Of a stretch of DNA of 64,000 bases, positions 34,907 through 45,400 are shown in pieces. A model generated the notes under the pieces. It saw only the letters and a list, made by a program, of their open reading frames with translations. It made no database searches and had not been told where the DNA came from. The translations under genes and the position numbers were made by a program. This stretch comes from Chloroflexota bacterium (GTDB lineage: Bacteria > Chloroflexota > Anaerolineae > B4-G1), in assembly GCA_024232355.1 (NCBI GenBank), contig JAAEPW010000499.1, forward strand, positions 1 through 64,000. The letters run 5' to 3'. Numbering within the stretch: position 1 is the stretch's first letter; each line of letters starts with the position of its first letter.

Positions 34907-35947
34907 TCAATCCAAGTCTATCATAATTATGTCTGTCGGCTCGTCCTCCTCCGCCCGTGGTTGAGGACGCACCCACGGTTGCGGAGCAAGCTCAGATACT
35001 GGTTGAACAGAAGAACGACGCGATTTGATCCAGGATGGAGCAGATCGCACCACTGGACGAATCAGATAATAAGAAACTCCATACAATCCCATCACAATTA
35101 CAACGCTCTTTCCACATTCTATCAGAAAATTCAAAAGAAGGGAAATGGGCAAATCTGATGTTTGGCGCAAACCGAGGGCCAAAGGTAAAATCAGGCTCCC
35201 AATGCTCAGCCCAAGAAAACCAACAATAATGGCGCCCACAAGACCTAAATTCCGGCGCGACATCCCCTCCATCCGGCGGCGCATCAGTCCCACCCCGTAT
35301 CCCGCCAGTCCCCATCCAAGAATTTCAATGATGTGAAGCAACAAGGTTTTGGAATCGGGGGCCAGAGGTTCCGTCATCCAGCGCAAGGTTTGGAGAGAGT
35401 TAGCGGTATGAAAACGTTCAATCACCTGAGATGTTATCAACGTCTGTCCACTCAATTGAATCAAGTCAGGCGTCGCTCCACACATCCCGGCAAATACTTT
35501 GAGCCAGAAAGCTCCTCCCATCCCTACCAACACCCCACCCCACTCGGCCCACCACAGACCGGCAATAAGCGGCACCACCCAGATGATTCCAAAAGGAACC
35601 AAAAGCGGAATCGCCAGCAGCAACACCAGGGCAGCGAAATGATGGTTCACGAAAAAAGCCAAAAGAACCAAAACAGACAATGCCAGTGCGGCAAGATAGA
35701 TCGAAATGGAATAAAGCGGGTAAGCCAACGCAAAGACAAACAGGACATAACCCACTACCGGCGCAATCAACCCTGCCACCACGATCCCACCCGCGATGAA
35801 CCAAAGCCAATCGCGAGAAAATACACCGGTTGCTTGATTCACGAGCACAAACAGGAGAGACATCGCCAACAAAGGGGCAAGCCGATCAAAGAAAGAGCGG
35901 TAGCGCTGGTATAACCAAGCTGGCATCATCCGGATTCTGCCCATCAT
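34907..35947 (-). CDS. Multi-span membrane protein of unknown function
   Basis: 346 residues with roughly eight membrane segments between 25 and 305, two of them close together (AALALSVLVLLAFFVNHHFA and AALVLLLAIPLLVPFGIIWV). A cytoplasmic tail follows, ending in an acidic DEPTDIIMIDLD. No transporter signature is recognised. Its ATG directly follows the stop of the AAA ATPase gene (TAGATG), and six bases separate it from the Ig-domain gene. The three are almost certainly one translational unit. Confidence 0.75.
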   Translation of the reverse strand: MMGRIRMMPAWLYQRYRSFFDRLAPLLAMSLLFVLVNQATGVFSRDWLWFIAGGIVVAGLIAPVVGYVLFVFALAYPLYSISIYLAALALSVLVLLAFFVNHHFAALVLLLAIPLLVPFGIIWVVPLIAGLWWAEWGGVLVGMGGAFWLKVFAGMCGATPDLIQLSGQTLITSQVIERFHTANSLQTLRWMTEPLAPDSKTLLLHIIEILGWGLAGYGVGLMRRRMEGMSRRNLGLVGAIIVGFLGLSIGSLILPLALGLRQTSDLPISLLLNFLIECGKSVVIVMGLYGVSYYLIRPVVRSAPSWIKSRRSSVQPVSELAPQPWVRPQPRAEEDEPTDIIMIDLD

Positions 35948-37549
35948 CTATCTTTCCCCTGATTGAACCACTTGGTCGAGCGGATCAACCGCAATCGCAG
36001 GACTACCAGAACCCATGATCCGTCGGGAAGAAGCATCAGATGAGGCTAGGCGGGCGTGGGTGCGCGCCCAGTTCCGCAGCGGCGTGATCTGCTCGCGCAT
36101 TGTCTGAGAGAGCGGGATAGACTGGGAAACATCGCGCAGCATGTCGATATCTTCCAGTTCTCGTCCCGCCTCAAAGGCGTCGTATAGACCAGCGATGACC
36201 GTCTGCTCGATCTCTGCCCCACTGAACCCAGCCGTTTCCCGGGCCAGTTGCAGCAAATCGAACCGTTCCGGGTCGCGATTTCGCTTGAGCAAGTGGATCG
36301 CAAAAATTTCTTGCCGTTCATCCAAGCTCGGCAGATCGATGAAAAATATCTCGTCGAAACGACCTTTGCGCAACAGTTCTGGCGGCAGCATCGTAATGTC
36401 GTTGCTGGTGGCGATGACGAACACCGGCGCGGTCTTTTCCTGCATCCAGACCAGGAAACTACCAAAGACCCGCGCAGCAGTACCCGCGTCAGAACGGCCA
36501 GAACTGGATATACCAGAGAGTCCTTTTTCAATCTCATCGATCCACAGAATTGCCGGGGCTACAGTCTCGGCCAAGCGCAGCGCCATGCGCATATTTTCCT
36601 CAGACGCTCCAACCAGTTCGGCAAAGACCCGGCCCATATCGAGACGCAGCAGAGGAAGTTTCCACATTGTAGAGACAGCCTTGGCGAGCAAAGATTTCCC
36701 GCCACCCTGAACGCCCAAAAGGAGCAACCCGCGTGGCTCTGGCAATCCGAATGCTCGCGCCTGCTCACTGAACGCCAACCGACGCTTGTCCAGCCACGCT
36801 TTCAGGTCGGGCATTCCACCGACGTAAGCAATCTCCTCCTCCGCTTGGTAATACTCGAGGATGTTGGATTTACGGATCAATTGCTTTTTCTCGGTGATAA
36901 TGATCTCTGGATCGAACTGGCGAGTCATGACCACCGACTTGGCGAATACGTTTTCCGCCTCGCTCACGGTCAGCCCTCGTGCCGCCCGCAGGATCTGCTC
37001 GCGATCCTCTGGACTCAGTTTCAAACGCAATCCACCTTGACTCCTGACAGAACGAATGACCCGATCCAAAGCATCTTCCAACTCTTCTGGTGCGGGGAGG
37101 GAGAAATCCAACAGCGTAATCTCTTTTTCCAATTCGGGTGGCAAGCGCAACACCGATGAGAGAAACAACACCGTTTTTTGACTCTCTTTTAACGGCTGCA
37201 CCAGATCACGAACCTTTCGTATCACCGCTGGGTCCGGCGGCATCTGATGAGATCCCAGGAAGGGATGAAAGTCCTTTAACAAATATAGAGCCGCCTCGCG
37301 CGAGTTCTCGATGTGGTCCAGCACTTGCAACGCAGACCGGGCACCGGGATCAACCTCGGTTGGGCGCACAGTGTCGACGGCCATTACACCCGAGGTCACT
37401 GTCCAGGCATACAGTCTCTTGTCCAACTGAGCGGCAACACGAACCAACATCGCCTCGATCCGCCGTTCCTCCCACGAGAGGATATAGGTCAACGGATATT
37501 TGGCCCGAATCAAGATTTCTAGTTCTCGCTCCCGCTCTGCTATGCCCAT
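35948..37549 (-). CDS. Ycf46-like AAA+ ATPase
   Basis: 533 residues. The N-terminal 240 residues ([21 protein letters not shown], then a degenerate P-loop-less ATPase fold with [15 protein letters not shown]) and the C-terminal AAA module match the cyanobacterial/plastid Ycf46 family. The module has Walker [13 protein letters not shown], Walker [12 protein letters not shown], sensor [25 protein letters not shown] with its arginine finger, and [11 protein letters not shown]. Ycf46 has been tied to inorganic carbon use in cyanobacteria. Here the adjacent membrane and Ig-domain proteins suggest a remodelling factor working at the membrane. Confidence 0.88.
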   Translation of the reverse strand: MGIAERERELEILIRAKYPLTYILSWEERRIEAMLVRVAAQLDKRLYAWTVTSGVMAVDTVRPTEVDPGARSALQVLDHIENSREAALYLLKDFHPFLGSHQMPPDPAVIRKVRDLVQPLKESQKTVLFLSSVLRLPPELEKEITLLDFSLPAPEELEDALDRVIRSVRSQGGLRLKLSPEDREQILRAARGLTVSEAENVFAKSVVMTRQFDPEIIITEKKQLIRKSNILEYYQAEEEIAYVGGMPDLKAWLDKRRLAFSEQARAFGLPEPRGLLLLGVQGGGKSLLAKAVSTMWKLPLLRLDMGRVFAELVGASEENMRMALRLAETVAPAILWIDEIEKGLSGISSSGRSDAGTAARVFGSFLVWMQEKTAPVFVIATSNDITMLPPELLRKGRFDEIFFIDLPSLDERQEIFAIHLLKRNRDPERFDLLQLARETAGFSGAEIEQTVIAGLYDAFEAGRELEDIDMLRDVSQSIPLSQTMREQITPLRNWARTHARLASSDASSRRIMGSGSPAIAVDPLDQVVQSGER

Positions 37550-37592
37550 TGTTTTACTCCAGTCGACGATGTCTTAGCATACTGGCAAATTC

Positions 37593-39410
37593 TCAGGCCA
37601 AGCGTAACTCTTCCAATGTCTCTTGTGTAGGTTGGCCCGTCTCTACATCCCACCCGTATTCGGCGTAGGCACCAGAAAGCAGAGTGTCTAGATCGGGCAC
37701 CATTCCCTCGGTTCCGCCATCCTCCAACGGATGCATCAACAAATCAGGCAGCCGGTCATCGGCACGGGTGACGCCACGGCGCAGGTTGAGCAGTCGCTTG
37801 AGGGTGACGATGCGCTTGCCCAACGTCATCAGGTCATCAGTCTCCAGTCTCCACCCTGTCACACCGTTCAACGCAGCCAGTACCCGTTCGACGCCAGGGT
37901 TCTGGAATTGGCACAGGGTCATGGCGTTGTACAAATTTCGCCACGCTTGCTGTCGCACAGAGACGCGGCCTTTTTCTTCCGTCATATCAAAGCGCTCACC
38001 GGGCATGACGCCGAGTTCGATGGGCGGCCCCTGGCCCGTGTCCACGCTGTACATGTCGCCCTGCATATGGCACGCTCCACGTGGGGAGAGCGCATACGTA
38101 ACCGCCATACTGGTGAATGCACGGGGATCGTGAATCGGGACCTCCAATCGATTGACAGTCACTGCCAGTTCCGGCACGCCAAAGCGCTCGGCCAAGGCAG
38201 CGCTCCCATTGGCCAGTGCATCACCAAAACCCTCTCGGCGGGCCATCATCTCGATCAATCGATGCACTGTCTCGGCGTCGCCATAACGAATCTCCAGACC
38301 TCCGGTCTCTGCCGTGGTGATGATGCCCCGGTCGAACATCTCGCACGCCAGTGCGATGGTGCATCCAGCGCTAATGGTATCCAATCCATAGACGTTGCAC
38401 AAATGCCCAGCATAAATGACGGCCTCCAGGTCATCCACCATCACCAACGTGCCTAGCGCGCCCAGTGTTTCGTACTCGGGACCGTCCACTACATCCACGC
38501 CGTAATTGGGAGCACGGGTCTCGCGTCCACAACCGATGGGGCAACGATAACAGGTGACGTTCCGGTTCTGATATTGATCCACCATCAGCACGCCGGAGAG
38601 ATTGCTCCCTTCCTCCCATTCACCCTTTTGATAGTAGCGGGTCGGCATATCGCCAAACATCAGCGACATGTCCACATAGCCGGCGGTGCCCGCCAGCTGG
38701 ATCGCCATCGCCGCCATATCCTCGTTCGATTCCTTGATAATCTCCCGAACCACACCCTTGAATCCATCGGGATCAGCCAAGGGGATTTTAGCAGAACCGC
38801 GCACGCCAATGGCCTTGAGGTTCTTGGAGCCCATCACGGCTCCCATACCAGTTCGCCCAGCAGCGCGCCCATGATCGTTCATCACGGCGGCCATCAGAGC
38901 CTGATTCTCACCCGCCGGCCCGATGCAGGCCACGCGGGCCTTGGGTTCGTCTAACGCCTCACGCACTTGTTTCTGCGTTTTGTACGAGTCGCTGCCCCAC
39001 AAATCAGCAGCGTCGTGCAACTCGGCTTGCCCCTCGACGATGGACAGCCAAACCGGATTTTCGGCTTGCCCAGTGACAATGATGCCGTCATAACCGGCAA
39101 ACCGGAGTTCGGGACCAAAAAAGCCGCCGGTGTTCGACTCGCCCCAGATGCGGGTGAGGGGCGAGAGCGCACACACGCTGCACCGTCCCGCCGAGGGCAT
39201 TGCCGTGCCGACCAACGGACCAGTCATAAATACGAGCGGGTTGTCGGGCCCCAGTGGATCGGTGTCACCATCCACCATATCGTAGATATAACGCACGGCC
39301 AGCCCGCTGCCCCCGACAAAATCACGGGCGTATTCCGCGTTGAGCGGCTCGTCCCAGAGTTTTCCTGTGCTGAGATCAACGCGCAGAATTTTCCCCATGT
39401 AACCGTCCAT
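37593..39410 (-). CDS. aor: Tungsten-type aldehyde:ferredoxin oxidoreductase
   Basis: 605 residues, the full length of the AOR family. It has the N-terminal MGKILRVDLSTGKLWDEPL, RDFVGGSGLAVRYIYD, the cluster cysteines CYRCPIGCGRE (C-x2-C-x3-C near residue 290) with a distal cysteine in TLCQFQNPGV, and GRTGMGAVMGSKNLKAI, which holds the pterin cofactor. The enzyme interconverts aldehydes and carboxylic acids with ferredoxin. The adjacent iron alcohol dehydrogenase would handle the aldehyde/alcohol step, so the pair could make alcohols from acids using reduced ferredoxin, or the reverse. Confidence 0.95.
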   Translation of the reverse strand: MDGYMGKILRVDLSTGKLWDEPLNAEYARDFVGGSGLAVRYIYDMVDGDTDPLGPDNPLVFMTGPLVGTAMPSAGRCSVCALSPLTRIWGESNTGGFFGPELRFAGYDGIIVTGQAENPVWLSIVEGQAELHDAADLWGSDSYKTQKQVREALDEPKARVACIGPAGENQALMAAVMNDHGRAAGRTGMGAVMGSKNLKAIGVRGSAKIPLADPDGFKGVVREIIKESNEDMAAMAIQLAGTAGYVDMSLMFGDMPTRYYQKGEWEEGSNLSGVLMVDQYQNRNVTCYRCPIGCGRETRAPNYGVDVVDGPEYETLGALGTLVMVDDLEAVIYAGHLCNVYGLDTISAGCTIALACEMFDRGIITTAETGGLEIRYGDAETVHRLIEMMARREGFGDALANGSAALAERFGVPELAVTVNRLEVPIHDPRAFTSMAVTYALSPRGACHMQGDMYSVDTGQGPPIELGVMPGERFDMTEEKGRVSVRQQAWRNLYNAMTLCQFQNPGVERVLAALNGVTGWRLETDDLMTLGKRIVTLKRLLNLRRGVTRADDRLPDLLMHPLEDGGTEGMVPDLDTLLSGAYAEYGWDVETGQPTQETLEELRLA

Positions 39411-39437
39411 GATGCGCTCCTTGCTAATGGCTTTTTG

Positions 39438-40601
39438 CTAAAAATCTATCGACTGGCCGTCGTAGGCATACATAAAGAGTTGGCGCAGCTCGTCGTAAGA
39501 GGGAGCACGACAAGCAGTGAGTATCTGCGTATCGTTGAACGCATCCTCTACCAATTTGTCCAACTGCGCCTCATAATCCACGCGCTCAACATCGAGATCG
39601 CTCACACTGACACAGCTACCAATCTCTCGGCAGAGATCACGGATGTGCTTGGCCAACGCTCGCGCTCCCTGCTCCCCACCCTCATCTGAGATACCAACAA
39701 AAGCAGCCAGCTCTGCAAAACGCTCCGGCGCTTCGCGGGCAAAGTATTCGATGGTATAGGGCAAAAAGATGCCTACCGCACAGCCGTGAGGCACGTGAAA
39801 AATCGCACCCAGTGTGTGTCCCATCGAATGAGCCATTGAAGCCATCGCATTGCCGAAACCCAACCCAGCACAGGTAGCCGCATTGTGCAGCCTTTCGCGG
39901 GCCTCCATATCAGTGCCATCGGCCACAGCGCGAGGCAAGTACTTGAAGATTAGGCGCACAGCGTGGATGCACAGGCCATCAGACAAATCCGTATGCCACG
40001 TGCAAGTGTATCCTTCGACAGCGTGGGTCAGTGCGTCCAAGCCGGTATCGGCGGTTAGCCGAGGTGGCATCCCGACTGTCAGCGCCGGGTCCACGATCGC
40101 GATATCGGCGACATTCTCGCGGTTGCCCACCCCCATCTTGCGCTGTTCCTCCGTATCGGTCAGCACGATGCTCCAGGTGACCTCGGCCCCGGTCCCACTG
40201 GTAGTGGGAATGGTAATCAAACGGGCCTTTTGACGCAAGCCAAGTGTGAAAAAGGGGTTGATCTCGGCTGGATGGAGATCGGGCCGTTCGTAGAGTATCC
40301 AGATCGCTTTGGCAGCATCCATGGGAGAACCACCACCCAGGCCGATGATCCAATCGGGTTCAAACTCTTGTGCCACCTCTACCCCCTGCCGCACTGTCTG
40401 TACGGCAGGGTCGGGCTCTACGTCATCAAAGACATGTATCTCGATGCCAGCCTTGTCGAGATGAGCCTTGACTTGATCCACCACACCCAACTCGACCAGC
40501 GTGGCGTCGGTGACGATGAGGGCGCGCTGGCCCTCCAATTCATCGAGAGCGTCCAACGCCCCCTCGCCAAAGACAATCTCGGGAGATTTAAAGTACCACA
40601 T
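39438..40601 (-). CDS. Iron-containing (group III) alcohol dehydrogenase
   Basis: 387 residues. The nucleotide-binding motif IGLGGGSPMDAAKAIW, DTGLDALTHAVEGYTC and AHSMGHTLGAIFHVPHGCAVG supply the iron ligands (Asp, three His). The family reduces aldehydes or oxidises primary alcohols with NAD(P)H. It lies 27 bases upstream of the AOR gene and 25 bases after the SCP2-domain gene, all on one transcript from the promoter at 41076-41104. Exact substrate unknown. Confidence 0.93.
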   Translation of the reverse strand: MWYFKSPEIVFGEGALDALDELEGQRALIVTDATLVELGVVDQVKAHLDKAGIEIHVFDDVEPDPAVQTVRQGVEVAQEFEPDWIIGLGGGSPMDAAKAIWILYERPDLHPAEINPFFTLGLRQKARLITIPTTSGTGAEVTWSIVLTDTEEQRKMGVGNRENVADIAIVDPALTVGMPPRLTADTGLDALTHAVEGYTCTWHTDLSDGLCIHAVRLIFKYLPRAVADGTDMEARERLHNAATCAGLGFGNAMASMAHSMGHTLGAIFHVPHGCAVGIFLPYTIEYFAREAPERFAELAAFVGISDEGGEQGARALAKHIRDLCREIGSCVSVSDLDVERVDYEAQLDKLVEDAFNDTQILTACRAPSYDELRQLFMYAYDGQSIDF

Positions 40602-40626
40602 TCAACATCCTCCTCAGAATGCTAGC

Positions 40627-41040
40627 CTAATCCCCAAAATCGGTGGGCACGAATGAACAACAAGTGACAATTTCCTTGGCTGCCTTGGGGTAGCGCATGA
40701 TCTTCATCATGTTGCCCTGGACCTTGAGCTTTTTCGTCATCATGCCCTGGATGGGGTCCAGTTTTCCCTCGATGACCTTGCGCCAGTTATTGAAAGGAGC
40801 ACGAAGCACAAATTCGGTCTCTCGTTCGTCTGGGCTGGCCATCTCTGCCGAGTCAGGGCTTTTGCCATGATAGAGGCCAAGGTACAAATAAGAGGTCTTG
40901 TCGTAAGCGTCGTCGGGATCGACAATAAAGACAAAATCGCCCTCCCAATCTTTGGCCGACTTTTCGTACGCCTCACTCTCATTGAGTTGGTTGCTCAGTT
41001 CCTTGATCCACTCATCAGATGGAAATTTGAATGTCGTCAT
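40627..41040 (-). CDS. SCP2-like lipid/acyl-binding protein, first gene of the adh-aor operon
   Basis: 137 residues matching the SCP2 domain in its later part (EFVLRAPFNNWRKVIEGKLDP, then IQGMMTKKLKVQGNMMKIM). The insert DFVFIVDPDDAYDKTSYLYLG is longer than in the 106-residue protein at 14462. AAAGGAG precedes the ATG. Its place ahead of an alcohol dehydrogenase and an aldehyde oxidoreductase suggests it binds a hydrophobic substrate of that pathway, such as a long-chain acid or aldehyde. That is inference. Confidence 0.82.
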   Translation of the reverse strand: MTTFKFPSDEWIKELSNQLNESEAYEKSAKDWEGDFVFIVDPDDAYDKTSYLYLGLYHGKSPDSAEMASPDERETEFVLRAPFNNWRKVIEGKLDPIQGMMTKKLKVQGNMMKIMRYPKAAKEIVTCCSFVPTDFGD

Positions 41041-41075
41041 TGATCGTTTTCTCCTTTGTAATGATGACTGTAAAT

Positions 41076-41104
41076 ATGATACACTGAATCACAGGCTTGT
41101 GCAA
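41076..41104 (-). promoter_or_regulatory. Promoter of the SCP2-adh-aor operon
   Basis: On the minus strand: TTGCAC (41099-41104), 17-base spacer, TATCAT (41076-41081), about 35 bases before the ATG at 41040. It lies just past the end of the methyltransferase gene. Confidence 0.7.
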
Positions 41105-41112
41105 ACAGATAT

Positions 41113-41865
41113 TCAGGTCCGACGTGCCTGCACGTGATAGTGCACGCCCGTCTCGATCACGCCATCCTTATTGGGGTACTCGACTCGCACAACGCACAGG
41201 TCGTCAATCGTGAAACCGGTCAGAAAGTCTCGCACTTGTGCCTCGTTAGAGTAATGATGGGGCAAATACTTGTCGTCGGGGGCATCACGCGGGTAGACAA
41301 ACGTGAACGGCTCAATCTCTTGACACTTGCCCGCCTCAATGTCGGGCCGATAACCGGCCACTTTGCTATCTTTGCAGGAAATGATGGTGATATAGAGCCA
41401 TCCATCAGGTCGGAGCACGCGACGTATCCCGGACATTACGCGCTGCATCCCGGCTACCGTGGTATGATAGATAACGTTATAAGAAACCAGACCATCAAAG
41501 AGGTTGTTGGGAAAAGCAAGTGTCTCCATTCCGTGGCGCACCGTCGTCGCGCGCAACCCTTCGCGGGCCAGCCACGCGGCACAGATCGCCAGACCAGAGA
41601 AGGCAGCGTCGGATGCAACGGTGCTAAAGCCCTGACGAGCCAGCGCAATCGTGTGCCGGCCGATTCCGCAGCCCAAATCGAGCACCCGACGACCGCCAGC
41701 ATCCCACAACCGCTCCGCCCAGAGCGCAACGGTCTGCTCCGGCGTGCGCCAATAGTCAGATAGAGCGTCGAGATCGGACCAGAGAGGTTCCCACCCCTGT
41801 GTTTGTTTAGGCGTTACCACAACTAGAGGTAATGTGGATGCATTACGAAGGTTGGCCCAGACCAA
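41113..41865 (-). CDS. Class I SAM-dependent methyltransferase
   Basis: 250 residues. The SAM loop VLDLGCGIGRHTIALARQG, acidic VASDAAFSGL, DGLVSYNVIYH and the late strand RVLRPDGWLYITI are typical of class I methyltransferases. Before the fold the stretch LSDYWRTPEQTVALWAERL is common in members of unknown substrate. The start is uncertain: the ATG at 41865 overlaps the upstream small gene by 23 bases with no clear ribosome site, and a GTG fifteen codons later is possible. The substrate is unknown. Confidence 0.8.
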   Translation of the reverse strand: MVWANLRNASTLPLVVVTPKQTQGWEPLWSDLDALSDYWRTPEQTVALWAERLWDAGGRRVLDLGCGIGRHTIALARQGFSTVASDAAFSGLAICAAWLAREGLRATTVRHGMETLAFPNNLFDGLVSYNVIYHTTVAGMQRVMSGIRRVLRPDGWLYITIISCKDSKVAGYRPDIEAGKCQEIEPFTFVYPRDAPDDKYLPHHYSNEAQVRDFLTGFTIDDLCVVRVEYPNKDGVIETGVHYHVQARRT

Positions 41866-42058
41866 CGATCTGCTTGATCGCGGTCAATATACCCAGGCTT
41901 GCCGTAATGGCCTTACCCGGCTGGACGGTGGGCAGCCGCTCTTCCCCCTCCTCACTCACGTCCACAGGAGCAGATTGTAGATACAGATAAGCGGCGCCCA
42001 CGCCCAACAGCCCCCCCAAGACGCCACCGACGATCATGATCCGAGTTCGTAAATTCAT
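41843..42058 (-). CDS. Small single-span membrane protein
   Basis: 71 residues from the ATG at 42058 (AAGGGGG upstream). One glycine-rich membrane helix (about 6-26, IMIVGGVLGGLLGVGAAYLYL) is followed by an acidic stretch and a second weakly hydrophobic segment. The start shares one base with the stop of the upstream membrane-protein gene (TAATG). No family recognised; the pair are probably made together. Confidence 0.6.
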   Translation of the reverse strand: MNLRTRIMIVGGVLGGLLGVGAAYLYLQSAPVDVSEEGEERLPTVQPGKAITASLGILTAIKQIVGLGQPS

Positions 42059-42351
42059 TACTTTTCCCCCTTTACAAGCTTGGCAATTCCACCAGTCCAC
42101 CCTTGAACCGTCGCCAGGATATCGTGGACCTGCAAAACCGGTTTAACCACAATTCGCATCGCCAATTCAACATAGGCCTGGATCAACTTTAAATATGCTT
42201 GAACCACTCCGAGCCAGCTCGGCAAATTCTCATGTCGTTGGAGCCACCACAGACCGTAAACCAGCCCACCGAAAAGCACCAACGGCACCAACGCAAAGAC
42301 AAATGCTTCGACGGCGAGAAGGATCAGCGCAAAGTCTCGTACCCAATTCAT
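42058..42351 (-). CDS. Small membrane protein, partner of the following gene
   Basis: 97 residues with an N-terminal membrane segment (about 8-36, LILLAVEAFVFALVPLVLFG and on) and an amphipathic C-terminal half (VQAYLKLIQAYVELAMRIVV). It lacks enzymatic motifs. GGGAG precedes the ATG. It follows mfd by 61 bases and is coupled by a one-base overlap to the 71-residue gene. Function unknown. Confidence 0.65.
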   Translation of the reverse strand: MNWVRDFALILLAVEAFVFALVPLVLFGGLVYGLWWLQRHENLPSWLGVVQAYLKLIQAYVELAMRIVVKPVLQVHDILATVQGWTGGIAKLVKGEK

Positions 42352-42412
42352 ATCACTCCCTCCAGTGAATCGCCAATCTGTGTACTCAGTATACTCTTTC
42401 CCGCATCATCCG

Positions 42413-45400
42413 TCAACCGGCAACGCGTGCCATCGCCTTGAGCATCGCCACCAACTCTTCTCGCCAGCCACGCTCGTGGGCCAACCAGATATCTCGACGG
42501 CTGACAGTCGCGCGCTTGCCGAGCGTGTATCGCAGCTTGTCGACGTCGGGGTACTTGCCCCTACCCGATCGCAGCACCAGGCGCTTGTTGTCTATACCGA
42601 TGACGCCCACCTCGGCATCACGTGCCAGCGACTTGAGGCGCAACTGGTACATTAGGTTTTGCACCTCCCGCGGCAACGGCCCAAAACGGTCGGCCAATTC
42701 CTGCTCGATCTCGTCAATCTGCGCCATCGAGCCCAGATCTGCCAGACGCCGGTATATTTGGAGCCGCAATCGCACGTCCGGAACGTAATCGTCAGGCAGA
42801 CGCACCGAGAGGGGCAAGTCGATCCGAATACTCGCCAAAGGCTCCGGTGGTGGCGGCACGCCATCGCGCTGTGCCCGCAGCTCTTGCACAGCCCGCTTCA
42901 ACAGCCGAGTGTAGAGGCTAAATCCGACGGTGGCGATCTGCCCCGACTGCCGCATTCCCAAAATATCACCCGCGCCCCGAATCTCCAAATCGCGCATAGC
43001 GATGGTATACCCGGCACCCAGTTCCGTCGTCTCGCGCATCGTGTCCAGCCGCTGGCGCGCATCGGTCGTCAGACGGCTCACCCGGTTATGGAAGAGATAA
43101 GCGTAGGCCCGCTGTGCGCCCCGCCCCACGCGCCCCCGCAACTGGTACAATTGGGCCAGCCCAAACCGGTCGGCACGTTCGATGATGAGGGTGTTGGCGT
43201 TGGGAATGTCTAGGCCGCTCTCGATGATACTGGTACACACCAACACGTCGATCTCCCCGACAACGAACTGGAGCATCACCTTTTCCAAATCGGATTCCCG
43301 CATCTGGCCGTGCCCAACGGCGAACGTCGCTTCGGGCACCAGTTTTTCCAGCCGTTGGCGCACCGCATTGATGGTCTGCACGCGGTTGTGGACGTAAAAA
43401 GCCTGCCCACCCCGCTCCAGTTCGCGCAAGATGGCCCGCCGTACCAGTTGAGAATCGTACTGGCCCACATAGGTGGCGACCGGCAGTCGTTCCTCGGGCG
43501 GGGTCTCGATGGTGCTGATGTCGCGCACGCCAGTGAGCGACATGTAAAGCGTGCGCGGGATGGGGGTCGCCGTCAGTGTCAGCACGTCCACCTCGGTGCG
43601 CATACGTTTGAGGCGCTCCTTGTGCGTAACGCCAAAGCGCTGCTCCTCATCGATGATCAACAGGCCCAGATCGGCGAAAACAATGTCCTCTTGCAGCATC
43701 CGGTGGGTGCCAACAACAATGTCCACCTGGCCGGTGAGCAGCTTTTCCAGGATCTTGCGCTGCTCAGAACGAGAGCGAAAACGGGACAGCATTTCCACCT
43801 CGACCGGGAAAGGTGCCAAGCGTTGGCGAAAGGTCGCATAGTGTTGTTGGGCCAGGACAGTGGTCGGCACCAAGACAGCCACTTGCTTGCCGTCCAACAC
43901 AGCCTTGAAAGCCGCCCGCAGCGCCACCTCGGTCTTGCCATAGCCCACGTCACCGCAAATGAGACGGTCCATCGGTTTTGGTTTTTCCATATCGGCCTTG
44001 ACGTCGGTGATCGCATTGAGTTGGTCTTCGGTCTCAAAGTACGGGAAACTGGCTTCCAGTTCTGCCTGCCACGGCGTATCTGGACCAAAGGCATGACCGC
44101 CGGACATTTCGCGGGCCGCGTACAGTTCCAACAATTCGCGGGCCACTTCTTCGACAGCCTTTTTGGCCCGTGCTTTGACCGATTGCCAACGGGTCGTACC
44201 CAGACGGTTGATGTGCGGCGAGCGGTCGTCGGCCCCGACGTAACGACTGAGCCGGTCCGCCTGGTGAATGGGGACGTAGAGCCGGTCATTCTCATCGTAC
44301 TCGACCAGTAGATACTCGCGCTTGGCATTCTCCATCGCCCGAGTCACCAGCCCGCGGAATATGCCGATGCCGTGCTCGACGTGGACGACAAAATCGCCGG
44401 GCGTGAGATCGGCAAAAAAGGCCTCTGGGGCCACTTTGCGGCGGCGGGCGGCGCGCCGCGGTTCAGGACGACGCCAGCCGAATATTTCTGCATCTGTCAG
44501 CAGATGAAATGTGGAGAACCGTCCCCCCAGATCGATGCCCCGAAGAATCCATCCCTCGGTCAAAGACCCTTGCACAAAAGATAGCGCTGTCTGAGGCGGC
44601 TCGTGCAAATCCTCCACCGGCAGAACGTACTCGTGCTCCGCCCCCCACAACTCTGATAGACGCCGGGCTTGCTGACTGACCACGACGACTTGACCACCGG
44701 CGGACTGGGCGGTGTCGATATGCTCCAACACCGGCCTGAGTTGTCCGCCAAAACGAGAGCCAGGGATGAAACAATCCGCCAATGGAGAGACCGCACCATC
44801 CTCTCCATGATCCAACGTAAGGACAGGTCGGTCAGTCAGTCGCTCGGTCCACTCGTCCCAGGTGACGTAGGGCAACGGATCATCAGGCGCAATCGTCTCG
44901 GCCTGCTCAGCGCCGGTCCGCAGTTCCACACTGTCCTCCTCCAGACCGGCCCAGACATCCGCCAGCTCGGGGGAATCGTCTACAACCAACAGCGCGTCTC
45001 GCGGGACATAATCCAGCAGCGTGGCCGATTCGGTGTAAAAGTGAGGCAAATAAAATTCGATTCCCGGAAACGGCATACCTGCCTCCAGGCACTGGTGGTG
45101 GATCATCAATTCAGCACGCACGTCGGCAGACACATCGGTCGCCAACTGCGCGGCCACACGACCAGCAATACGCGGGCCATGCCGGGGAAGCGCTTCGCGG
45201 GCCGGGGTGATGGTCACACTTTCCACCCGTTCCTGCGAGCGCTGCGTGGCAGGATCAAAGCGACGCAGCGATTCAATCTGGCTGCCGAAAAGCTCGATGC
45301 GCACGGGCAGCGGGTCGGCGGGCGGGAAAATGTCGAGGATGCCGCCGCGATGGCTAAACTGCCCCGGAGCCTCCACCACACTGACCGGCTCGTAGCCCAA

